Below are positions 1 through 8,157 of a DNA stretch of 64,000 nt, in pieces; the first letter of the stretch is position 1; every line of letters begins with the position of its first letter. A model generated the notes under the pieces. The model made no database searches and had not been told where the DNA came from. It was given only the letters and a program-made list of their open reading frames with translations. A program made the translations under genes and the position numbers. The DNA is from JAADHG01 sp964418645 (GTDB lineage: Bacteria; Bacteroidota; Bacteroidia; Flavobacteriales; Flavobacteriaceae): NCBI GenBank assembly GCA_964418645.1, contig CAYQME010000001.1, positions 47,215 through 111,214 of the forward strand, in the 5' to 3' direction.

Positions 1-1
1 T

Positions 2-2542
2 GCATCGTATGTAATCTTAGAACGTGCAGTTCCTGCAATTGAAGATGGTTTTAAGCCTGTACAGCGTCGTATCATGCATTCTATGAAAGATTTAGACGAT
101 GGACGTTACAATAAGGTTGCAAATATTGTTGGCCATACCATGCAATATCATCCTCATGGTGATGCAAGTATTGCCGACGCAATGGTACAAATTGGTCAGA
201 AAGATCTATTAATCGATACCCAAGGAAACTGGGGAAATATTCTTACTGGTGACCGTGCAGCAGCTTCTAGATATATAGAAGCACGTATCTCAAAGTTTGG
301 TTTGGATGTTGTTTTTAATCCTAAAATAACGGAATGGCAAGCCTCTTATGATGGACGTCGTAAAGAACCTGTAAACCTGCCTGTAATGTTTCCATTGTTA
401 CTTGCACAAGGAGGAGAAGGTATTGCTGTAGGGTTATCAACCAAGATATTACCACATAATTTTATTGAACTTATTGATGCTTCTATAAAGCATCTTAAAG
501 GAAAGCGTTTTACTATTTTACCAGATTTTTCTACTGCTGGAATTGCAGATTTCACCAATTATAATGATGGTTTACGAGGAGGAAAAGTAAGAGTTCGTGC
601 AAAGATATCTCAGCTAAGTAAAAACACCTTAGTCATTACTGAGATTCCATTTGGAACAACAACATCTTCTTTAATAGATTCCATTTTAAAAGCTAATGAT
701 AAGGGTAAAATTAAGATTAAAAAAATTGAGGATAATACAGCTGCAAATGTAGAGATTCTTGTGCATTTGCCTTCTGGAATTTCCCCAGATAAGACTATTG
801 ACGCGCTGTATGCATTTACAAATTGCGAGAATTCTATTTCTCCTTTAGGTTGTGTGATTGAGGATAATAAGCCACTATTTGTAGGTGTGTCTGAAATGTT
901 ACGTCGCTCTACAGACAACACTGTTCAGCTATTAAAACGTGAATTAGAAATAAAACTGAGTGAGCTTGAAGAGCAATGGCACTTTGCATCTTTAGAACGT
1001 ATTTTTATCGAGAATAGAATTTATCGAGATATTGAAGAAGAAGAGACTTGGGAAGGTGTTATTCAAGCCATTGACAAAGGACTACAACCACATATAAAAC
1101 ATTTAAACCGTGAGATTACTATTGATGATATTACCAGACTGACAGAAATTAGAATCAAGCGTATTTCAAAGTTTGATATTGATAAAGCGCAACAAAAAAT
1201 TGATACTTTAGAAGAGCAAATTGCTGAAGTAAAACATCATTTAGAACATTTAATTGATTACGCTATTGCCTATTTTACACGATTAAAGAAAGGCTATGGT
1301 AAAGGAAGAGAGCGAAAAACAGAAATAAGAATTTTTGATGATGTAGATGCTACAAAAGTCGTTATACGTAACACCAAACTTTATGTGAATCGTCAAGAAG
1401 GTTTTATTGGTACATCTTTACGTAGAGATGAATATGTATGCGATTGTAGTGATATTGATGATATTATAGTGTTTACAAAAGAAGGAAAAATGATGGTTAC
1501 CAAAGTGGGCTCTAAGACCTTTATTGGTAAAAACATTATACATGTTGCTGTATTTAAAAAGAAAGATAAGCGTAGTATCTATAACTTGATTTATCGTGAT
1601 GCAAGTAGAGGGCCATCTTATATAAAACGCTTTGCCGTAACAGGAGTAACCAGAGATAGAGAGTATGATTTAACAAATGGAAAAAAAGGTTCTGTAGTTT
1701 GGTATTTTTCAGCAAATTCAAATGGAGAAGCTGAAGTTGTTACCGTATTACTACGACATTCAGGAAGTATTAAAAAACTAAAGTGGGATTTAGATTTTGC
1801 TGATATATTAATAAAAGGTAGAGTATCCAAGGGGAATCTAGTAACAAAATATGCCATTAAACGTATAGAGTTGAAAGAAAAAGGTGTATCTACTTTAAAA
1901 CCGCGTAAAATTTGGTTTGACGATACTATTCAACGCCTAAATGTTGACGGAAGAGGTGAACTGGTTGGCGAATTTAGAGGCGAAGACAGAATACTTATCA
2001 TTACACAATCAGGAACAGTTAAAACCATTATTCCTGAGATTACTACACGTTTTGGTGACGATATGATTGTACTCGAAAAATGGGTGCCTAAGAAACCAAT
2101 TTCAGCTATTTATTACGATGGAGACAAAGAGCGCTACAATGTAAAACGTTTTTTAATTGAAAACGAAAGTAAAGAAGAAACGTTTATTTCGGAGCATCAA
2201 AATTCACAATTAGAAATCGTATCGACAGATTGGCGACCAATTGCAGATGTAATTTTTGCAAAAGATAGAGGTAAAGAGCGAAAAGAAAATTTAGAAGTAA
2301 ATATTGAAGAGTTTATATCAATAAAAGGAATTCACGCCCTTGGAAATCAATTAACCAAAGATAAAATTAACCAAATTAATTTACTAAATCCTTTGCCTTA
2401 TGAAGTCCCAGAAGAGGTTCCAGCTGATGAGATTGAGGTTGTTGACGAGCAAGTTATAAAAGAGGATTCTATAAGCTCTAAGAGTATAGATGATGCTCCA
2501 AGTTTAGATATTGATTCAGAGGGTCAGATAACATTGTTTTAA
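2..2542 (+). CDS. parC: DNA topoisomerase IV subunit A (5' truncated by window edge)
   Basis: Type IIA topoisomerase A subunit, which cuts and rejoins DNA to decatenate daughter chromosomes with ParE. The frame is open from base 2, so the gene starts before the window; 846 residues are visible. The breakage-reunion domain shows the motif AAASRYIEAR with the catalytic tyrosine codon at 272-274. It is followed by the tower and coiled-coil region and a C-terminal beta-pinwheel, then an acidic tail ending in GQITLF. Bacteroidetes carry both gyrA and parC. I call ParC because of the SRYIEAR active site, as opposed to the gyrase-type AAMRYTE, and the divergent C-terminal domain without a clear GyrA box. 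No downstream gene on this strand appears co-transcribed; the next gene is convergent. Confidence 0.9.
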   Translation, partial: ASYVILERAVPAIEDGFKPVQRRIMHSMKDLDDGRYNKVANIVGHTMQYHPHGDASIADAMVQIGQKDLLIDTQGNWGNILTGDRAAASRYIEARISKFGLDVVFNPKITEWQASYDGRRKEPVNLPVMFPLLLAQGGEGIAVGLSTKILPHNFIELIDASIKHLKGKRFTILPDFSTAGIADFTNYNDGLRGGKVRVRAKISQLSKNTLVITEIPFGTTTSSLIDSILKANDKGKIKIKKIEDNTAANVEILVHLPSGISPDKTIDALYAFTNCENSISPLGCVIEDNKPLFVGVSEMLRRSTDNTVQLLKRELEIKLSELEEQWHFASLERIFIENRIYRDIEEEETWEGVIQAIDKGLQPHIKHLNREITIDDITRLTEIRIKRISKFDIDKAQQKIDTLEEQIAEVKHHLEHLIDYAIAYFTRLKKGYGKGRERKTEIRIFDDVDATKVVIRNTKLYVNRQEGFIGTSLRRDEYVCDCSDIDDIIVFTKEGKMMVTKVGSKTFIGKNIIHVAVFKKKDKRSIYNLIYRDASRGPSYIKRFAVTGVTRDREYDLTNGKKGSVVWYFSANSNGEAEVVTVLLRHSGSIKKLKWDLDFADILIKGRVSKGNLVTKYAIKRIELKEKGVSTLKPRKIWFDDTIQRLNVDGRGELVGEFRGEDRILIITQSGTVKTIIPEITTRFGDDMIVLEKWVPKKPISAIYYDGDKERYNVKRFLIENESKEETFISEHQNSQLEIVSTDWRPIADVIFAKDRGKERKENLEVNIEEFISIKGIHALGNQLTKDKINQINLLNPLPYEVPEEVPADEIEVVDEQVIKEDSISSKSIDDAPSLDIDSEGQITLF

Positions 2543-2598
2543 TGAAGTTAAATACTGTAAAGCTAGTTCACACTAGTAATTAAAAAGCGATTATTCCA

Positions 2599-2967
2599 TT
2601 AGTCTATTCGCTTTGCAACGCCTTTTTGTTTAAGGGATTCACCAACATAAGAATATTCAAACGTATATGTTGAATCAGTAGTTGCTAATATTTTTAAATG
2701 AATATCTTTTCGTTCTGCAATACTCTTTGGGTTAATGGTCTTAAATACCATCTCACAGTCATTAATCCATCTTATAGTGGCTGAGTCTGTTTTGGTTCCA
2801 AAGGTTTCAATTTGTAAATTTTCTGTCCTAATAAAGGTTGACGTATAGATTTTATCACTAATTTTTATAGTGCTCTCAAAGGTTCCTGTTTTAAAATCAG
2901 AGCAATTACGTTCAATTTGAAAGCAACTAGAACATAGAATAAGTACAATGAGATAATGAGATTTCAT
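2599..2967 (-). CDS. small predicted lipoprotein of unknown function
   Basis: A 122-residue protein whose N-terminus is a lipoprotein signal: MK, a hydrophobic stretch LIVLILC and the lipobox SSC at about residues 12-15. The mature part is polar with several beta-strand-like segments and four further Cys. I start at the ATG at 2967; a TTG two codons upstream also fits the frame but is less likely. The gene is convergent with parC, 56 bp away. Similar small proteins next to parC in Flavobacteriaceae have sometimes been named after topoisomerase IV in databases, as far as I recall, but nothing in this sequence supports that function. Function unknown. Confidence 0.65.
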   Translation of the reverse strand: MKSHYLIVLILCSSCFQIERNCSDFKTGTFESTIKISDKIYTSTFIRTENLQIETFGTKTDSATIRWINDCEMVFKTINPKSIAERKDIHLKILATTDSTYTFEYSYVGESLKQKGVAKRID

Positions 2968-3006
2968 ATACAATTAATTTATACACAAATTTACTAAAGA
3001 ATCTTA

Positions 3007-3351
3007 TCAATTCTCATAGTTTTTAAAACTACCATCTTTATAAAAAACAACAATACGGTCAATTTCATTGTTATGTGATTTATCGTTATCAACTTTAGTA
3101 ACCCCTTTAGTATTACTCTCATTTAACGATGGAAAAGTTCCGGTGCCATTTAGTAACCAATATAAGTTTACTTCAGGGAAGGAGGAAAGGACTTTCATAA
3201 CAAACTCCAAACTTGGCCTATTTCTCCCAGAAAGAATATGAGAAATACTAGAACGCTGTACGCCAATTTTATCAGCAAAAGAAGCTGCGGATAAACTGTA
3301 AAAATCTATAATTCTTTGTAATCTTTTTATGAAATCTTCTAAATTTACCAT
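3007..3351 (-). CDS. XRE-family helix-turn-helix regulator
   Basis: A 114-residue protein with an N-terminal Cro/C1-type HTH at about residues 8-70 (the SAASFADKIGVQRSSISHIL segment is the HTH core, followed by SGRNRPSLEFVMKVL) and a short polar tail. It probably binds DNA as a dimer. The ATG at 3351 is preferred over the in-frame TTG at 3360, because the TTG adds only three residues before a conserved-looking start. It is divergent from the M14 peptidase gene, with 289 bp between the starts. A TTTAC-N4-GTAAA site overlaps its start codon and three related sites lie before the peptidase, suggesting autoregulation and joint control (inference). Confidence 0.85.
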   Translation of the reverse strand: MVNLEDFIKRLQRIIDFYSLSAASFADKIGVQRSSISHILSGRNRPSLEFVMKVLSSFPEVNLYWLLNGTGTFPSLNESNTKGVTKVDNDKSHNNEIDRIVVFYKDGSFKNYEN

Positions 3352-3357
3352 TGTAAA
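3344..3357. promoter_or_regulatory. candidate operator over the XRE start codon
   Basis: The sequence TTTACCATTGTAAA is an inverted repeat of the form TTTAC-N4-GTAAA and spans the ATG of the XRE gene. It matches the sites at 3590-3601 and 3613-3626 on the other side of the divergent region. An XRE dimer is the obvious candidate ligand, but binding is inference. Confidence 0.4.
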
Positions 3358-3556
3358 CAAAGTTAATCATTTTTTATTTTAATGTAATGTGCTAAATTTT
3401 AAAATATCAATGTTTATAGCAATTTAATACTATTAATATATAAAGTAATAGTTATAATAAATATATTTATATTATTGATATATATTATATTACGTATAAC
3501 ATATAAGGTTTGATAAAATTTTTAATTCTGCTTTAATCTTTTACAGATAAAAAATA

Positions 3557-3566
3557 TACAATTGTA
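3557..3566. promoter_or_regulatory. candidate operator 1 upstream of M14 peptidase
   Basis: A perfect palindrome TACAATTGTA followed by AATTGTAC, so the site can be read in two registers. It is the most distal of three similar sites before the peptidase gene and shares the TACAATTGTA core with the site centred at 3595. Confidence 0.35.
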
Positions 3567-3589
3567 AATTGTACTACTCAAAAATATGT

Positions 3590-3601
3590 TTACAATTGTA
3601 A
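3590..3601. promoter_or_regulatory. candidate operator 2 upstream of M14 peptidase
   Basis: A perfect 12-bp palindrome TTACAATTGTAA, extended on the left by GT. Its centre is 34 bp from operator 1 and 24 bp from operator 3. It fits the TTTAC-N4-GTAAA pattern except for the outermost base on one side. Confidence 0.4.
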
Positions 3602-3612
3602 TTATTAGTTTG

Positions 3613-3626
3613 TTTACTTTTGTAAA
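3613..3626. promoter_or_regulatory. candidate operator 3 upstream of M14 peptidase
   Basis: TTTACTTTTGTAAA has perfect 5-bp arms and ends 14 bp before the ATG of the peptidase gene. A protein bound here would be expected to block transcription or initiation. It resembles the site on the XRE start codon. Confidence 0.4.
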
Positions 3627-3640
3627 GTCAATGTTTAGAA

Positions 3641-4801
3641 ATGATAAAAGAATTAGACTTCGAGCAGTTATTCTATAGATATAAAGAGGGTGCTATCGGG
3701 CATCGTTATATTACAAATAGCCATATTGAACCCTTACTTAAAAAATTGGATTCTAATTTTGTAATTGATATCATTGGGCATTCAGTAAATGGAATCCCTA
3801 TTTACAGCATTAAAATAGGAAGTGGTGTAAAAAAAATACTCATGTGGTCTCAAATGCATGGCAACGAATCTACAACAACTAAAGCTCTATCTGATTTGTT
3901 TAATTCTTTGAGTGATACAAGGCTTAGTGATATATTAAAGTACTGTACCCTTTTTATCATTCCTATTCTTAATCCAGATGGCGCTTTAGCATATACCAGA
4001 CTAAATGCTAACAACATTGATTTAAACAGGGATGCGCAACGCTTAACACAACCGGAAAGTATAGTTTTAAGAAAGGTATTTAATGATTTTCAGCCCAGTT
4101 TTTGTTTTAACCTTCACGGTCAGCGTACAATTTTTAGTGCAGGAAATACAAATAAACCAGCAATAATAAGCTTTTTAGCTCCTGCACAAGATATGGAATG
4201 TATGGTAACTGAGGATAGGATGATTGCAATGGAAGTTATTGTATTTATGAATAATATGCTGCAAGAATATATTCCAAATCAAGTTGGGAGGTACGATGAT
4301 GCATTTAATATTAACTGCGTTGGAGATACTTTTCAAAGTGAAAATGTACCAACCATTTTATTTGAAGCTGGTCATTACATTAATGATTATAACAGAGAAA
4401 TAACACGTAAGTATCTTTATATGTCTTTATTGAATGCTTTAACTACTATTGCTAGTAAAGATAATCTGAGAGGAAATTATTCATCATATGTAGATATACC
4501 AGAAAACCATAAATTGTTTTCTGACATCATTATTAGAAACGCAAAAATTGTAGAATCACAAAAAGAACGCATTCTTGATATTGCATTTCAATATGATGAA
4601 GTTTTAGTTGATAGTAAAATTAAGTTTCTACCAAAAATCAAAGCCTTTGGTGATTTATCAAAATTTTATGGGCATAAAACAATAGATGCTAATAAACAAT
4701 TGGTAAAACTAGCAAGTGGAAATCCATTAAAAGTAGATTGCGAAATCGATTTCGTTTTGATTGATAATAAATTATTTTCATTAAAACCTGTAAATAATTA
4801 A
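3641..4801 (+). CDS. M14-family zinc carboxypeptidase
   Basis: A 386-residue metallopeptidase predicted to cleave C-terminal amino acids or peptide amide bonds. The M14 zinc site is readable: HGNE (His73, Glu76), a NPDG turn near 111-114, the third ligand in NLHG (His159) and the catalytic glutamate in FEAGHY (Glu242). No signal peptide is visible, so it is probably cytoplasmic, unlike most secreted M14 enzymes. It starts at an ATG with three palindromic sites just upstream and lies divergent to an XRE regulator. The Lrp/AsnC regulator follows 65 bp later on the same strand. The substrate is unknown; cytoplasmic M14 members act on small peptides, cell-wall fragments or modified proteins. Confidence 0.85.
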   Translation: MIKELDFEQLFYRYKEGAIGHRYITNSHIEPLLKKLDSNFVIDIIGHSVNGIPIYSIKIGSGVKKILMWSQMHGNESTTTKALSDLFNSLSDTRLSDILKYCTLFIIPILNPDGALAYTRLNANNIDLNRDAQRLTQPESIVLRKVFNDFQPSFCFNLHGQRTIFSAGNTNKPAIISFLAPAQDMECMVTEDRMIAMEVIVFMNNMLQEYIPNQVGRYDDAFNINCVGDTFQSENVPTILFEAGHYINDYNREITRKYLYMSLLNALTTIASKDNLRGNYSSYVDIPENHKLFSDIIIRNAKIVESQKERILDIAFQYDEVLVDSKIKFLPKIKAFGDLSKFYGHKTIDANKQLVKLASGNPLKVDCEIDFVLIDNKLFSLKPVNN

Positions 4802-4833
4802 ATAAAAATAGATAATCTTTAACAAAAATGTAT

Positions 4834-4841
4834 TAATTTTG
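4834..4841 (+). promoter_or_regulatory. -7 promoter box for the Lrp/AsnC gene
   Basis: TAATTTTG matches the Bacteroidetes -7 consensus TAnnTTTG and lies 25 bp before the ATG of the regulator. No clear -33 TTTG is visible. Confidence 0.4.
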
Positions 4842-4866
4842 CTTTTTATTTAACAAATATATAGAA

Positions 4867-5346
4867 ATGGCAAAGTTTAGATTAGACGAAGTTGATCATA
4901 AAATTCTTGATATGTTAATAGACAATACGAGAATTCCTTTTACAGATATCGCAAAAAAATTATTAATCTCGGCAGGAACTGTTCACGTTCGCGTTAAAAA
5001 AATGGAAGATGCAGGAATTATACAAGGATCATCACTAACACTTGATTATCAAAAGCTTGGTTATTCTTTTATTGCCTATGTTGGAGTGTTTTTACAAAAT
5101 ACATCTCAAACAAAATTTGTTTTACAACGTATCAATGATATTCCTCATGTTACTGTGGCTCATATTACTACGGGTAAGTTTAATATTTTTTGTAAAATTA
5201 GAGCCAAAGACACTACACATGCAAAGGAGATTATTTTTATGCTTGATGATATTGAGGGGGTTTATAGAACAGAAACCATGATATCATTAGAAGAAAGCAT
5301 TAATGATAAAAAACGTTTGATGCATTCTATTTTTAATGATTTATAA
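4867..5346 (+). CDS. Lrp/AsnC-family transcriptional regulator
   Basis: A 159-residue regulator with an N-terminal winged HTH (about residues 5-62, with the recognition-helix region ISAGTVHVRVKKMEDAG) and a C-terminal RAM/AsnC effector domain (about 66-145) that in this family binds amino acids and builds octamers. Length and layout are normal. The ATG start is preceded by a TAATTTTG promoter box. It lies 65 bp after the M14 peptidase gene and is convergent with a small hypothetical gene. Family members control amino acid metabolism; which genes it controls here cannot be read from the sequence. Confidence 0.9.
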   Translation: MAKFRLDEVDHKILDMLIDNTRIPFTDIAKKLLISAGTVHVRVKKMEDAGIIQGSSLTLDYQKLGYSFIAYVGVFLQNTSQTKFVLQRINDIPHVTVAHITTGKFNIFCKIRAKDTTHAKEIIFMLDDIEGVYRTETMISLEESINDKKRLMHSIFNDL

Positions 5347-5349
5347 TTC

Positions 5350-5395
5350 TTAAAGTACTCAAAGATTTTTGTATATGAATTGAGAATTACTTTAA
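5350..5395. terminator. convergent hairpin, possible terminator
   Basis: The arms TTAAAGTA (5350-5357) and TACTTTAA (5388-5395) are complementary, and the inner CTCA (5358-5361) pairs with TGAG (5381-5384) across a small bulge. The hairpin sits between the convergent Lrp gene and the 90-residue gene and overlaps the latter's stop. There is no strong T-run, so confidence is low. Confidence 0.35.
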
Positions 5396-5664
5396 TCGTT
5401 TAAGATTTCGTTATCTAAGTCTAAGCCAACATTGTTAGTATCTAATTCAATATTAAAGTTTGTCATTGTATAATGTAGTTTTGAACTAACTTTAACAAGG
5501 TAAATGGTGTCCTTAGTATTAACTTCTACAGCTTCAATAATTTCATTATGATGGTTATCAAAAGTAACAATATCCTTATCGTTATAACCATCTGGAAACT
5601 TTTTTGAAAGTAATTTCAATATCTCCGGAGTAAGCTTCTTATAATCGATAATTACGCGCTTCAT
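5392..5664 (-). CDS. conserved-looking hypothetical protein, 90 aa
   Basis: A small soluble acidic protein without signal peptide or membrane segment. It begins MKRVIIDYKKLTPEIL and predicts a beta-alpha start followed by strands, then an Asp/Asn-rich tail. It uses an ATG start and is followed by a stop inside the convergent hairpin with the Lrp gene. The coding pattern looks real (no long overlapping alternative on the other strand, normal residue mix). I do not recognise a family; no function can be assigned. Confidence 0.6.
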   Translation of the reverse strand: MKRVIIDYKKLTPEILKLLSKKFPDGYNDKDIVTFDNHHNEIIEAVEVNTKDTIYLVKVSSKLHYTMTNFNIELDTNNVGLDLDNEILND

Positions 5665-5799
5665 GAATATGCTATTAAAGTTATTTTGTCACATGCAATT
5701 TAAATCAAAGTTGTTTTTAAATGATAATTACTTTAGTTGTACTAAATTTACGAATTATTTTACTTCAAAAAAGTATTAGGAGAAAAAATATAAAGCTAT

Positions 5800-6867
5800 T
5801 TATGCCATATAATATGAAAAAGCCTCACGAATAGTTGTATTATCAACTGTGCAATCAATTTTTGTTTTACCAATATCTTCAAGTAAAACAAAATTGATAT
5901 TGCCATGAGTATTCTTTTTATCGTATTTCAACAAATCTATAATTGGGAGATAATCGGATTCTAAAAGGGTAACCATACTATATGTATTTAAAATAATAGC
6001 TTTGATAGATTCTAATTTTTCTTTAGGAAAACCTTCTTGTTTATAAGAAATATAACATGCTAAAATCATTCCTATAGCTATAGCCTCTCCATGCAATAAA
6101 TGTGTTTTCTTCGACTCACTTAAAAAATAAGATTCTATAGCATGTCCTAGGGTATGACCAAAATTTAATGTCTTTCGTAGTCCTATTTCTGTAAGATCTT
6201 GTGTTACTATTTCTTTTTTAATTTGAACAGATTCATAGATTAGCATATCTAAATCTGTGAGAGAGTATTGTACAAGATTGCTCATTTTATCCCAATATGC
6301 TTGGTCATGTATTAACCCGTGTTTTAACATTTCAGCAAAACCAGAACGCATTTCATTTTGTGGTAATGTTTTTAAAAAAGTAGTGTCAATTAAAACCATT
6401 TCACTAAAGTTAATAACACCAATTTGATTTTTTAATGTCCCAAGATCAACACCAGTTTTTCCACCAATCGATGCATCAACCATTGCCAATAAGCTTGTAG
6501 GTATATTAATATATGCAATTCCTCGTTTAAATGTAGAGGCTACAAAGCCGCCTAAATCTGTTACGACACCTCCACCTAAGTTAATCATAAGAGACTTTCT
6601 ATCCGCATTAAGCTCTGAAAGTGTATTCCATACACCTACACAGGTGTCAATTGTTTTATTTATTTCGCCAGCTTCTATTTCAATAATTTCAATCTCTTGC
6701 TGTACTACTAAATGTGATAAAAAAATAGGGAGACAATTGTCGTGTATATTGGCATCTACAAGTACAAAAATTTTAGAAAAAATTGAATTATTTAAAAAGG
6801 TATTCAACTCAGTATAACATTTTGAATTAAAATGAATTGCGTAATGTTGTGTAACTATAGATTTCAT
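5800..6867 (-). CDS. aroB: 3-dehydroquinate synthase
   Basis: Second step of the shikimate pathway: converts DAHP to 3-dehydroquinate using NAD and a divalent metal in the cytosol. At 355 residues it has normal length. The NAD-binding motif GGGVVTDLGGF is at residues 98-108, and the metal ligands are Glu179 (GFAEMLKHG), His242 (GHTLGH) and His259 (LLHGE). The lysine-bearing segment GGKTGVDL follows the MVDASIGG motif near 130-142. The gene is single and divergent from proline dehydrogenase, with 95 bp between the starts. No neighbouring aromatic pathway genes are in the window. Confidence 0.96.
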   Translation of the reverse strand: MKSIVTQHYAIHFNSKCYTELNTFLNNSIFSKIFVLVDANIHDNCLPIFLSHLVVQQEIEIIEIEAGEINKTIDTCVGVWNTLSELNADRKSLMINLGGGVVTDLGGFVASTFKRGIAYINIPTSLLAMVDASIGGKTGVDLGTLKNQIGVINFSEMVLIDTTFLKTLPQNEMRSGFAEMLKHGLIHDQAYWDKMSNLVQYSLTDLDMLIYESVQIKKEIVTQDLTEIGLRKTLNFGHTLGHAIESYFLSESKKTHLLHGEAIAIGMILACYISYKQEGFPKEKLESIKAIILNTYSMVTLLESDYLPIIDLLKYDKKNTHGNINFVLLEDIGKTKIDCTVDNTTIREAFSYYMA

Positions 6868-6935
6868 AAAGAGTGAACCAAAAATTTGGCATGAAAATAA
6901 GTAGAATTTTATTAAAAAAGTATCTTAGTTATAAA

Positions 6936-6943
6936 TATCTTTG
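6936..6943 (+). promoter_or_regulatory. -7 promoter box for proline dehydrogenase
   Basis: TATCTTTG is a perfect match to the Bacteroidetes -7 consensus TAnnTTTG and lies 19 bp before the ATG. A convincing -33 element is not seen. Confidence 0.55.
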
Positions 6944-6962
6944 TTTAAAATAATTTTTAGAT

Positions 6963-8135
6963 ATGTCAGAAACAAGAATTTTTGATAATACTGAAATTGC
7001 TTTTAAGCTGAAAAGCGATTCCGAGTTAGAACGTGCCTACTTTTTGTTTAAAATGATTTCTCACGAACCATTGGTGCGAATAGGTACAGCAGCAACCAAT
7101 TTTGCACTAAAAGCAAGCTTACCAATAGAAGGATTAATACGATCGACAGTTTTTGATCATTTTTGTGGAGGAGTTAATGAAGGTGATTGCTTGCAAGTTA
7201 TAGATAGCATGTTTAATGAAGGCGTTTCAAGTGTTTTAGATTATTCAGTTGAAGGTAAAGAAAATGAAGCTCAATTCGATATTGCTGTAAATAAAACGCT
7301 TGAAATAATTGAGTTTGCTTCAAATAAGGAATCGATGCCAATAGCGGTTTTTAAACCAACAGGTTTTGGACGCCTTGATTTGTATGAAAAAAAAGGAAGT
7401 GGTATTACGCTTACTGCTGATGAGCAAGATGAATGGCATAAAATTATAGAGCGCTATCATAAGGTTTGCAAACTTGCAAAAGAAAAAGATATAGAAGTTC
7501 TTATTGATGCTGAAGAAAGTTGGATGCAAGATGCTGCTGATGCATTGGTAGAGGAGATGATGAAGATTTACAACACTGATAAACCAATTGTTTTTAACAC
7601 GATACAAGCTTACCGCTGGGACAGATTTGACTATCTTAAAGGATTACATAAGCGCAGTAAAAAAGAAGGTTATACCATTGGAATGAAAATTGTTAGAGGC
7701 GCATATATGGAAAAAGAAAGATTAAGGGCTCAAGAAAAAAATTATATATCTCCAATTTGTAAAGATAAAAAAGCTTCCGATGACAATTTTAATAATATAC
7801 TTACTTATATCTTAAATAATCTTAACAATATTTCTCTTTTTGTAGGGACACATAATGAAGAAAGTTCATATTTAGCAATGGAGATTATGGAAAAACTCAA
7901 AATAGCTAAAAAAGATAATCGTGTGTGGTTTGGGCAACTTTATGGTATGAGTGACCATATTAGCTTTAATAGTGCAAATGCTGGCTATAACGTTGCTAAA
8001 TATGTACCATTTGGCCCCGTTAAAGATGTTATGCCATATTTAATACGTAGAGCAGAGGAAAACACATCTGTATCAGGACAAACCAATAGAGAGCTTAACT
8101 TATTGAAACAAGAAAAAAAAAGAAGAAAACTTTAG
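6963..8135 (+). CDS. proline dehydrogenase (monofunctional)
   Basis: A 390-residue flavoenzyme that oxidises proline to pyrroline-5-carboxylate, passing electrons to the respiratory chain. The TIM-barrel PRODH domain fills most of the protein. Characteristic segments are VFKPTGFGR, VLIDAEESWMQDAAD, FNTIQAYRWDR, MKIVRGAYMEKER and, near the end, YVPFGPVKDVMPYLIRRAEEN, which includes the arginine pair used for substrate carboxylate binding. No P5C dehydrogenase domain is attached, in contrast to PutA, and none is nearby. ATG start with a good -7 box. Convergent with the wzc-like gene, 22 bp apart. Confidence 0.95.
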   Translation: MSETRIFDNTEIAFKLKSDSELERAYFLFKMISHEPLVRIGTAATNFALKASLPIEGLIRSTVFDHFCGGVNEGDCLQVIDSMFNEGVSSVLDYSVEGKENEAQFDIAVNKTLEIIEFASNKESMPIAVFKPTGFGRLDLYEKKGSGITLTADEQDEWHKIIERYHKVCKLAKEKDIEVLIDAEESWMQDAADALVEEMMKIYNTDKPIVFNTIQAYRWDRFDYLKGLHKRSKKEGYTIGMKIVRGAYMEKERLRAQEKNYISPICKDKKASDDNFNNILTYILNNLNNISLFVGTHNEESSYLAMEIMEKLKIAKKDNRVWFGQLYGMSDHISFNSANAGYNVAKYVPFGPVKDVMPYLIRRAEENTSVSGQTNRELNLLKQEKKRRKL

Positions 8136-8157
8136 AGTTATAAACTATAAATTATTA

